NCBI RefSeq assembly: GCF_003628535.1
Contig: NZ_RBCI01000003.1
Coordinates: 186,001-250,000, forward strand
Source of the DNA: Flavisolibacter nicotianae
Lineage (GTDB): Bacteria; Bacteroidota; Bacteroidia; Chitinophagales; Chitinophagaceae
Length of the DNA: 64,000 nt
Direction of reading: 5' to 3'
Shown: piece by piece, positions 56,804 to 64,000 of the stretch
Position numbering within the stretch: position 1 is the stretch's first letter
Layout: each line of letters starts with the position of its first letter
Made by a program: the position numbers and the translations under genes
The notes under the pieces: model-generated
The model's database searches: none
What the model was told of the DNA's origin: nothing
What the model saw: only the letters and a program-made list of their open reading frames with translations

Positions 56804-58777
56804 GTGAGAATACCCACAAACCGGGTCACCTTCGCGGGATTACTGATTGCCCTTGGAATTATCTACGGAGACATTGGAACATCGCCTCTTTATGTATTGA
56901 ATGGCATCACCAGAGACCGGGTCATTTCAGAGCAGCTGATCATCGGGAGCCTTTCATGCATTATCTGGACGCTGACGCTGCAAACCACCATCAAATATGT
57001 GATCCTCACCCTGCGGGCCGACAACCGGGGGGAAGGGGGGATCTTTTCGCTTTTTGCCCTGGTAAGGCGGCAAAAGCGCTGGCTGGTCTTTCCGGCCATG
57101 ATCGGCGGGGCCGCCTTGCTGGCCGACGGCATGATTACGCCACCCATCACCGTTACCTCGGCAGTCGAGGGGCTTAAACACATTCCCCTGCTGGCCAATA
57201 TCCACCAGTCGATGATCATGTACATTGTCATCGGCATCCTGTCCTTTCTGTTTTTTATGCAGCAGTTTGGCTCGGCCTTTATCGGCCGGTTTTTCGGCCC
57301 CATCATGACGGTATGGTTCATTACGCTGGCGTCGATGGGATTTTTGCATCTTTTTGACAAAATACAGGTGTTGAAGGCCTTTAGCCCGCATTACGCCATC
57401 GAAATGCTGATGCGTGAGCCAAACGGTTTTTACATCCTGGGCGGTGTTTTTCTGTGTACCACCGGTGCCGAAGCGCTTTATTCTGACCTGGGCCATTGCG
57501 GCAAATGGAACATCCGGTATTCCTGGATTTTCGTCAAGGCCTGCCTTATTATTAATTACCTGGGGCAGGGTGCCTGGCTTCTGAGCAACCACCTGGGACA
57601 AACCATTACTGCCGATGCGATCAATGCCGGCTTCAACCCGTTTTACGGAATCATGCCCGACTGGTTTGTTTATTTCGGCATTGCCATCGCCACAGCAGCG
57701 GCCATCATCGCCAGCCAGGCCCTGATTTCGGGTTCCTTTACCCTGATCAGTGAGGCCATGCGGTTGAACCTTTGGCCCAAGCTGCGCATCAATTATCCAA
57801 CGGAAGAACGGGGGCAGCTGTATATCGGGGCGGTCAACCTGATGCTGTTTGTCGGTTGCGTGGGCATCGTGCTCTACTTCCGCGAATCATCCCGGATGGA
57901 AGCGGCCTATGGCCTGGCCATCACGCTTTGCATGATCGCGACCTCCATGCTTTTTGCCAATTTCCTCGTTTCCCGCCGCATCCGGCCGGCATTCATCTGG
58001 CTTTACCTGATTGTTTACCTGACGATCGAAGGCAGCTTTTTATATGCCAACCTCGATAAATTTCCCCATGGTGGTTACGTTGCGCTGATTGTGGGTGGTG
58101 CGCTGTTTCTGGTCATGTTTGTCTGGTTCAAGGCCCGTAAGATCAAAAACCGCTACGTGGAATTTGTGCGTCTCGAACATTATATTCCCAAGATCCAGGA
58201 GTTGAGCAACGACCGGTCGGTGCCCAAATACGCCACCCACCTGGTATACCTGACCAGTGCCGACAACCCCAAGGAAATCGAGCACAAGATCATTTACTCC
58301 ATTTTAAGCAAGAAGCCGAAACGGGCGGACATTTATTGGTTTGTGCACGTCGACACGCTGGACGAGCCGTATACCATGGAGTACAAGGTCGAGCACATTA
58401 TCCCCAACGATATTATCCGGGTCGACTTCCGCCTGGGTTTCCGCGTTGAACCCCGTATCAACCTGATGTTCCGGAAAGTGGTCGAGGACCTCGTGGCCAA
58501 TAAAGAAGTGAACATCGTCAGCCGCTACGAAAGCCTGGAAAGGGGTAAAGTAACCGGTGACTTCACTTTTGTGGTCATGGAAAAATACCTGAGCCAGGAC
58601 AACGACCTGCCGATCATCGAGCGCCTCATCATGAAACTGCATTTCTGGCTGAAGGAAGTGTCGCTCTCTGAAGAAAGAGGTTTTGGCCTCGATGCCAGTA
58701 CCGTAATCGTCGAAAAATTCCCGCTGATCGTTTCGCCGGTAACCAACATGAAGTTACGGCGGGTGGGAGAGCACTAG
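56804..58777 (+). CDS. kup: KUP-family K+ uptake permease
   Basis: This proton-coupled K+ importer has about twelve TMs. GTG 56804 is the likely start, because a promoter -7 box lies across the upstream TTG at 56777; this gives 657 residues. Signature segments are LGIIYGDIGTSPLYVL, RADNRGEGGIFSLFAL, GMITPPITVTSAVEGL and the C-terminal cytoplasmic domain from about residue 440. The glycine-rich first TM and acidic residues in TM1-TM3 are family hallmarks. It is divergent from the secreted protein gene. Confidence 0.93.
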   Translation: MRIPTNRVTFAGLLIALGIIYGDIGTSPLYVLNGITRDRVISEQLIIGSLSCIIWTLTLQTTIKYVILTLRADNRGEGGIFSLFALVRRQKRWLVFPAMIGGAALLADGMITPPITVTSAVEGLKHIPLLANIHQSMIMYIVIGILSFLFFMQQFGSAFIGRFFGPIMTVWFITLASMGFLHLFDKIQVLKAFSPHYAIEMLMREPNGFYILGGVFLCTTGAEALYSDLGHCGKWNIRYSWIFVKACLIINYLGQGAWLLSNHLGQTITADAINAGFNPFYGIMPDWFVYFGIAIATAAAIIASQALISGSFTLISEAMRLNLWPKLRINYPTEERGQLYIGAVNLMLFVGCVGIVLYFRESSRMEAAYGLAITLCMIATSMLFANFLVSRRIRPAFIWLYLIVYLTIEGSFLYANLDKFPHGGYVALIVGGALFLVMFVWFKARKIKNRYVEFVRLEHYIPKIQELSNDRSVPKYATHLVYLTSADNPKEIEHKIIYSILSKKPKRADIYWFVHVDTLDEPYTMEYKVEHIIPNDIIRVDFRLGFRVEPRINLMFRKVVEDLVANKEVNIVSRYESLERGKVTGDFTFVVMEKYLSQDNDLPIIERLIMKLHFWLKEVSLSEERGFGLDASTVIVEKFPLIVSPVTNMKLRRVGEH

Positions 58778-58956
58778 GCTGCAGAACAGATGAACAAGGA
58801 GTGGCGAATTGTAAAATGCCGCCGGCTCGTCTTTCCTTTTACCCAGCAGGCAGGCCGCTGTTCGGAAAAAGGATCAACAAAGCGAACCCCTTCCAGGTTC
58901 CTGGTTCCCTGTTCTTCTGTTCGATATTCGAATCCTTCCTCCGGCATACTAAATTC

Positions 58957-58988
58957 TTTGCATTTCCGTTTAGAACACTTTAGTTTGC
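58957..58988 (+). promoter_or_regulatory. Promoter abutting the SprE-like gene
   Basis: TTTG at 58957-58960, a 20-base spacer and TAGTTTGC at 58981-58988 (one position off TAnnTTTG) end only 6 bases before the ATG at 58995. Transcription may begin at or beside the start codon. Confidence 0.5.
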
Positions 58989-58994
58989 GCTGGA

Positions 58995-61900
58995 ATGACT
59001 CGAAGCCGCTATACCTATTTTACGCTGATCGCGATCCTTCTCTGTACGGTTTCCGCCTACGCCCAACCCGGGTTCAAAGTGGATATTGAAAAGCCCAAAC
59101 CCTATCAGGAGCGGAAGCTGAAGGCCGAGAAAACAGGCGAGGGAAAGATCAAGATGCCCCGGCTGTTGCTGCAAAACCTCACCACGCATTACAATTACGT
59201 CTTTAATGCCAACAATAAGCTGAACGAGATCCTGGAACGTGCCCGTGAACAACACAAGGATGATTACAGTTTACTCCTTCCTTTTTACAGCTACGATCTG
59301 AACACCACGGCCGCAGACAGCGCCCAGTTGGATTCGGTGATCTACAAGGCCCGGACGGGAATCCTCAACCATGACCTGCGCAACGAATGGGGCGATGAGC
59401 TCTACCTGCTTTGGGCAGAGGCCTGGCACCTGCAAAAAAAGTTTGATTCGGCTTCGCTGATGCTGCAGTTCATCAACTACGCCTATGCGCCGCAGTACGA
59501 GGACGGCTATTACAAATTCATTGGCTCCAATGTCGATGGGGCCCGGGAACTGAGTATTGCAACGAAAGAAGAAAAGCGTTTCCTCCACAACAATCTTCAA
59601 AGCCGCAACAACGCCTTTCTCTGGCAGGCCCGCACCCTGATTGAACGGGAGGACATGGCTGGCGCCGGGAGCCTGCTGATGACGCTGCGGCGTGACCCCG
59701 CGTTCCCGAAACGGCTGGCCAATTCGCTGGACGAAGTGGAGGCCTACTGGAACTACAGGCAAAAGCGTTGGGACAGTGCCGCCGCCCACCTCTTGGCCGC
59801 ACTGGATGGCGACTATCCCAAACTGGAAAAATCCCGCTGGACCTACCTGGCGGCGCAACTCCTGGAGCGGTCGGGAAAGGCCGATGAAGCGTCGAAGCTG
59901 TATGCGAAAGTGGCCACCCAAACGCCGGACCCGGTGATGGAGATCTATGCCCGCCTCAACCTGGTACGCCTTAATAAGAGTGGCGACGAAAATGCCATCG
60001 ATCAAAATATTGCCGAGTTGCTGAAAATGGCCAGGCGTGACAAATATGAAGAGTATCGCGACATTATCTACTACATGGCGGCGCAGATGGAACTGGAGCG
60101 CAACAACATTGCCGCTGCCAGCGACCTGCTGATCAGGGGTGCCCGGTTCGATAATGGCAACGGGGCTTCCCGCAACAAGGCGTTTCTGCAAATTGCCGAT
60201 GTACTTTATGAACAAAAGAAATACCTGCCGGCGGCCAGTTTTTACGACAGCGTACAGGTAGTGGATTTAACCGAAGCCGAAACGGGCCGGGTGTTTTCGC
60301 GGAAAGCGGCCCTGTCGAAAGTGGTGGCATACAGCGGCGTGGTTAGCCGGCAGGACAGCCTGCAGCGCATTGCTTCCCTGCCCCAGGCTGAACGCGATGC
60401 GTTGGTGAAGGCGATGGTGAAAAAGCTTCGCAAAGCACAGGGACTGAAAGAAGAAGTGGTGGCAACCCCCGGCAATGCCTTGCCGAACCTGGGCACGACA
60501 ACACCCCCCGACCTTTTTTCAACCCAACAAAAAGGAGAATGGTACTTCTATAACACTGCAGCAAAGGTGCAGGGGTCGGCCCAGTTTAAAGGCATATGGG
60601 GCAATCGTCCCAATGTTGATAACTGGCGCCGTTTTGCTGCCGTCAACCAGTTATCGCTGAACCAGCCCGACCGGGTGCCCGAGGCCAATAATCCCAACCT
60701 GTCGGGCAATGTCGCTGCGCTTTCGGCCGATGAACTGTCGTTTGATAATTTACTGGCCAAACTGCCATCAACTCCCGAGGCGCTGACGGCGTCCAACGAC
60801 TCCATCCGCAACGCCCTGTTCAACCTGGGGCTGGCCTACCTTAAAGAGGTGGAAGATTACCCGCTCGCCATCGCCACCTTTGAAGAATTGCGCCGGCGTT
60901 TTCCCGACGGTAGTCACATACCCGAGACGCTGTTCCAGCTTTACTATGCCTATACAAAAACAGGCGATGCTGCGGCGGCGGCCCAAATAAAAAAATTGTT
61001 GAGCGAACGATACCCGACCTCGCGGTATGCATCCATTGTGCTTAGTGGCAAAGATCCCATGGCAAAGAGCGACGCCTCTCCGGAAGCCACCAGGGCCTAC
61101 GAAAATGTTTACAACCTGTTTATCGAAGGGCGGTTTGACGAAGCCGAAGCCGCAAAGCACATTGCCGACAGTACGTACAAAACGACCTACTGGCAACCCC
61201 AACTTCTTTATATCGAAGCGGTGTACTACATCAAACAGCGCCAGGACAGCGTTGCGCAAAACGTATTACGGACCATCGTCAGTCAAAACACGAACCAGGC
61301 GCTGACCGAAAAAGCCAAAAACCTGATGGATGTGTTGGCCCGCCGGCAGCAGATCGAAGACGAACTGGCCCGCCTGCAAATCACTCGTCCGTCGGAGGAA
61401 GACACCGTTGTCAGTGCGCCGGTCGCCTACCAAAAGCCGGCAGAAAAAAAGGATACTGCTGCTGCTGTCGTGACCAAGCCGGCACCAAAGCCTTCTGTTG
61501 ATACGGCCGCCCTGGCAAAGGCAAGAGAAAAGCAGATCAGCGACAGCATTGCCACGAGCCTGGCCACCGCCAAACGACTCAAGGAAGCTTTGGATAAAGC
61601 GAAACGGGATTCGCTGGCACTGGCAAAACAGCAAGCAGCGGATGCACTTCGCGACTCGCTGGCGCAAAAAGCGCTGGCCGCCAAAATGAAACGGGACTCA
61701 CTAGCCGCTGCAAAAGAGGCTCGTGAGCAGGCAAAAAAAGACAGCATTGCCCTGGCCAAAGCCCTGCGTGAGCAGGCGAGGGATTCGTTGGCCATGCGCA
61801 AATATTTGGAAAAGCGCCGGATCGATTCCCTTGCCAGGGTAACCAGGGATTCAATCCTGCTGGCGAAAAAGCAGGCAGCCGAAGCCCATCGCGACTCGCT

Positions 61901-62462
61901 GGCCCGCAAGGCCCTTGCGGAGAAAGAGCGAAGGGACTCGATTGCCCTTGCCAGGGCAGCGCGGCAGCAAGCCATTAAAGACAGCATTGCGATGAGTGAA
62001 CTGGCGCTGAAGCGCTTCAATGACTCGCTGGCCCGGAACAAGCCAAAGCCGCCAACGGAACCCACCGTTTCGCCGCAGGGATACGTTTACAGTCCGGGCG
62101 ACCCGCATTATGCCGTGGTGGTGCTGAACAAGGTGGACCCGATTTTCGTGAACGAGGCCCGCAATGCATTCGACCGGTACAACAAGGAAAAGTATTTCAA
62201 CCAGTCGATGGATGTGCAAATCCTGAACATGGCCGGCGATACCCGTTTGCTGCTCGTGAGCGGTCTGCCCTCTGCCGCTGCCGCTGCCGATTATGCAACC
62301 AGGGCGAAAGCGTTGGCGGCGACCGAAATTATTCCCTGGTTGACGGGTAACAAGTATACGTTCAGTATCATCTCCGCATCCAACCTGGAAATCCTGAAAG
62401 TCAAAGCCGACCTGCCCGAGTACCAACGGTTTTTGGAGCAACATTTGCCGGTAAAATTCTAG
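58995..62462 (+). CDS. SprE/PorW-like TPR protein with Asp-Ser coiled-coil repeat
   Basis: This 1155-residue envelope protein has signal MTRSRYTYFTLIAILLCTVSAYAQ. Residues 60-780 are helical repeats of the TPR kind, as in SprE/PorW, a periplasmic component linked to type IX secretion and gliding. Residues about 835-1020 hold 12 DS(L/I)-type units at 14- or 15-residue spacing (with intervals of 22 and 8), rich in Ala/Lys/Arg, predicting a long coiled coil. A C-terminal domain of about 120 residues (HYAVVVLNKVDP ... YQRFLEQHLPVKF) is similar to the end of PorW/SprE. Assignment to this family is by overall pattern, not by a decisive motif. Confidence 0.78.
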   Translation: MTRSRYTYFTLIAILLCTVSAYAQPGFKVDIEKPKPYQERKLKAEKTGEGKIKMPRLLLQNLTTHYNYVFNANNKLNEILERAREQHKDDYSLLLPFYSYDLNTTAADSAQLDSVIYKARTGILNHDLRNEWGDELYLLWAEAWHLQKKFDSASLMLQFINYAYAPQYEDGYYKFIGSNVDGARELSIATKEEKRFLHNNLQSRNNAFLWQARTLIEREDMAGAGSLLMTLRRDPAFPKRLANSLDEVEAYWNYRQKRWDSAAAHLLAALDGDYPKLEKSRWTYLAAQLLERSGKADEASKLYAKVATQTPDPVMEIYARLNLVRLNKSGDENAIDQNIAELLKMARRDKYEEYRDIIYYMAAQMELERNNIAAASDLLIRGARFDNGNGASRNKAFLQIADVLYEQKKYLPAASFYDSVQVVDLTEAETGRVFSRKAALSKVVAYSGVVSRQDSLQRIASLPQAERDALVKAMVKKLRKAQGLKEEVVATPGNALPNLGTTTPPDLFSTQQKGEWYFYNTAAKVQGSAQFKGIWGNRPNVDNWRRFAAVNQLSLNQPDRVPEANNPNLSGNVAALSADELSFDNLLAKLPSTPEALTASNDSIRNALFNLGLAYLKEVEDYPLAIATFEELRRRFPDGSHIPETLFQLYYAYTKTGDAAAAAQIKKLLSERYPTSRYASIVLSGKDPMAKSDASPEATRAYENVYNLFIEGRFDEAEAAKHIADSTYKTTYWQPQLLYIEAVYYIKQRQDSVAQNVLRTIVSQNTNQALTEKAKNLMDVLARRQQIEDELARLQITRPSEEDTVVSAPVAYQKPAEKKDTAAAVVTKPAPKPSVDTAALAKAREKQISDSIATSLATAKRLKEALDKAKRDSLALAKQQAADALRDSLAQKALAAKMKRDSLAAAKEAREQAKKDSIALAKALREQARDSLAMRKYLEKRRIDSLARVTRDSILLAKKQAAEAHRDSLARKALAEKERRDSIALARAARQQAIKDSIAMSELALKRFNDSLARNKPKPPTEPTVSPQGYVYSPGDPHYAVVVLNKVDPIFVNEARNAFDRYNKEKYFNQSMDVQILNMAGDTRLLLVSGLPSAAAAADYATRAKALAATEIIPWLTGNKYTFSIISASNLEILKVKADLPEYQRFLEQHLPVKF

Positions 62463-62488
62463 GCAAAGAGCCAAAAGAGTTGAAAGTA

Positions 62489-62519
62489 GAAAAAGAGATG
62501 CAGGGTCATTCTCTTTTTC
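62489..62519 (+). terminator. Terminator-like hairpin after the SprE-like gene
   Basis: GAAAAAGAGA (62489-62498) pairs with TCTCTTTTTC (62510-62519) with an 11-base loop and a pyrimidine-rich tail, 27 bases past the stop. The stem is A/T-rich, so it may be weak. Confidence 0.5.
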
Positions 62520-62609
62520 TCTTTCTTTCGATCGTGCCGTACGAAGGAGCAGAAGGGTGGCGTTTGGTTAATTTCTTTTTCTCTCTTTTCAACCTTTCAG
62601 TCTTAGCCT

Positions 62610-62617
62610 TAGTTTTG
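62610..62617 (+). promoter_or_regulatory. Promoter -7 element of the PBP gene
   Basis: TAGTTTTG exactly matches TAnnTTTG, 34 bases before the ATG at 62652, giving a leader of about 28 bases. The -33 partner is weak. Confidence 0.5.
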
Positions 62618-62651
62618 ACCTCTTATTCGGACCTACACTAATTCAACATAC

Positions 62652-64000
62652 ATGAAAAAGAGCTTTCGCGTTTTCTGGACTCTGTTTATCGGCGGGTTTG
62701 CTGTTGTTGTGATCTTTATCCTGCTTTGCGTCTTCGGTGCTTTTGGAAAGCTGCCCTCACTGAAGGAACTGGAAAACCCCACCATCCTGCAGTCCTCCGA
62801 AGTGTTTGCGGCCGATGGCACCCTGATGGGAAAATACTATGTGGAACGGGGAAACAGGAGCAGTGTTTCGTACCGCGACATTTCTCCGCACGTCATCAGC
62901 GCCCTGGTATCAACAGAAGATGAGCGCTTTTACAGTCATTCGGGCATCGACTTTAAACGCACCTTCAAAGCGGTGCTGACTCTCGGAAAGGACGGAGGCG
63001 GAAGTACCATTACGCAACAGTTGGCAAAGGCCCTTCTCGAGCAGGGAAGCAAAAACAAGGCAACGCGTCTGATTGAAAAAGTCAAAGAATACATTGTGGC
63101 CCTTCGCCTGGAGCGGAATTTCACCAAGGAAGAAATCGTGGCCCTCTATCTCAATGCAGTTCCTTTCGGCGATAACGTTTATGGGATTCGCAATGCTGCC
63201 CGGACCTTCTTCCAGAAAGAACCCTATAGCCTGTCGGTTGACGAATCGGCCCTGCTGGTTGGCCTGCTTCGCGGAAACTCCATTTACAATCCCCGCACGC
63301 ATCCCAAGGAAGCAAAAGAGCGCCGCAACGTGGTGATCGGCCAAATGGTGCGAAACGAAAAACTGCAGCCGCAGGAGGCCGAACGCTACAAGGCACTTCC
63401 CATCAAGCTGAATTATAAAAAGCTGGATGAAAATGCCGGCTATGCACCTTATTTCCGCGAAGTGCTGCGCAACGAAGTAAAGAACGTATTGAAGGATGTA
63501 AAAAACCAGGACGGTGATGAATACAACGTGTACAAGGACGGCCTGAAGATTTATACCACTATCAATCCCCGTATGCAGGATTATGCCGAAGAAGCCATGG
63601 TGCAACAAATGCCCATCCTCCAAAAATCCCTGAACAGCCAACGCAATGTTCGCACCGGTTCGGTATGGCAGGGGCACGAAGACGTGCTGGAAGCAGCCAT
63701 GAAGAACAGCGATCGCTGGCGCAACATGAAAGACGATAACATTGACGAAAAAACCATCCGGGCCAGCTTCAAGCAAAAGGTGCCGATGAAGGTCTTTGCC
63801 TGGAATGCCAAAAAAGAAAAGGATACCGTGATGACGCCCATGGATTCCATCAAGTATCACCGGCAGATGATGCAGGTGGGCTTTATGGTAATGGACCCGG
63901 TAACCGGCGAAGTGCGTGCCTGGGTGGGCGGCATCAACTTCAAAACCTACAAACTGGATCATGCGCAGCTGGGCGTGAAACGGCAGGTGGGTTCGTCCAT
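62652..64000 (+). CDS. Class A penicillin-binding protein (PBP1A-like), 3' truncated
   Basis: This bifunctional peptidoglycan synthase is cut by the right window edge after about 449 residues. It has a short cytoplasmic start, one TM (about 8-30) and the GT51 glycosyltransferase domain with ENPTILQSSEVFAADG, the catalytic Glu in STEDERFYSHSGID, GGSTITQQLAKALL, KEEIVALYLN and YGIRNAARTFF. A linker leads to the transpeptidase domain, whose SxxK motif begins at the very last codons (QVGSS, 63984-63998). It builds glycan strands and cross-links them at the cytoplasmic membrane. Confidence 0.93.
   Translation, partial: MKKSFRVFWTLFIGGFAVVVIFILLCVFGAFGKLPSLKELENPTILQSSEVFAADGTLMGKYYVERGNRSSVSYRDISPHVISALVSTEDERFYSHSGIDFKRTFKAVLTLGKDGGGSTITQQLAKALLEQGSKNKATRLIEKVKEYIVALRLERNFTKEEIVALYLNAVPFGDNVYGIRNAARTFFQKEPYSLSVDESALLVGLLRGNSIYNPRTHPKEAKERRNVVIGQMVRNEKLQPQEAERYKALPIKLNYKKLDENAGYAPYFREVLRNEVKNVLKDVKNQDGDEYNVYKDGLKIYTTINPRMQDYAEEAMVQQMPILQKSLNSQRNVRTGSVWQGHEDVLEAAMKNSDRWRNMKDDNIDEKTIRASFKQKVPMKVFAWNAKKEKDTVMTPMDSIKYHRQMMQVGFMVMDPVTGEVRAWVGGINFKTYKLDHAQLGVKRQVGSS

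Overview
The window is a bacterial chromosome segment, most likely from the phylum Bacteroidota and probably a Chitinophagaceae-like soil or freshwater organism. This is inferred from gene content: a type III glutamine synthetase, a SprE/PorW-like type IX secretion protein, Bacteroidota-style adaptor and TolC efflux sets, and GH106/GH95 glycosidases. Several start sites also carry the Bacteroidota promoter signature (TTG or TTTG, about 20 bases, TAnnTTTG). No rRNA, tRNA or CRISPR array was seen. Both edges cut genes: an NhaC-type antiporter on the left and a class A penicillin-binding protein on the right.

Bases 1-14300 look like an accessory, visibly A/T-richer segment. A tight operon encodes the NhaC-like antiporter, a CusA-type Cu(I)/Ag(I) RND pump split into two reading frames, a TolC-like channel and two lipoprotein CusB-type adaptors with N-terminal heavy-metal-binding domains. 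A 1.2 kb gene-poor stretch with decayed IS481-type transposase pieces follows. Next come a lipoprotein esterase, a MerR-type regulator with a degenerate B12 domain, two tandem exported ferritin-like proteins and a 19-cysteine Csp-like copper-storage protein. Two direct copies of an ~86 bp sequence (9041-9126 and 14214-14298) bracket this second part, and the right copy lies about where base composition changes.

Bases 14600-33050 hold envelope, transport and signalling genes: an OmpR-type two-component pair, a secreted YncE-like propeller, a TolC-adaptor-RND operon on the minus strand, two convergent PAP2 phosphatases, a CDF metal exporter, a phospholipase D-like protein, a secreted propeller and an MgtA-type Mg2+ P-type ATPase. 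After a 1.3 kb region with one small ORF come a GH106-type rhamnosidase with a LamG-like insertion, a GH95 fucosidase and a five-PAS histidine kinase.

Bases 43700-64000 are mostly housekeeping: GNAT acetyltransferase, pyrG, a lipoprotein, purL, a polytopic membrane protein, glnN (GSIII), a HAD phosphatase, a DUF6427-like membrane protein with a secreted partner, kup, a SprE/PorW-like protein with a striking Asp-Ser coiled-coil repeat, and the start of a bifunctional PBP. The most notable observations are the A7-tract split of CusA, the direct repeats around the ferritin/Csp segment, and the 14/15-residue DS repeat in the SprE-like protein.
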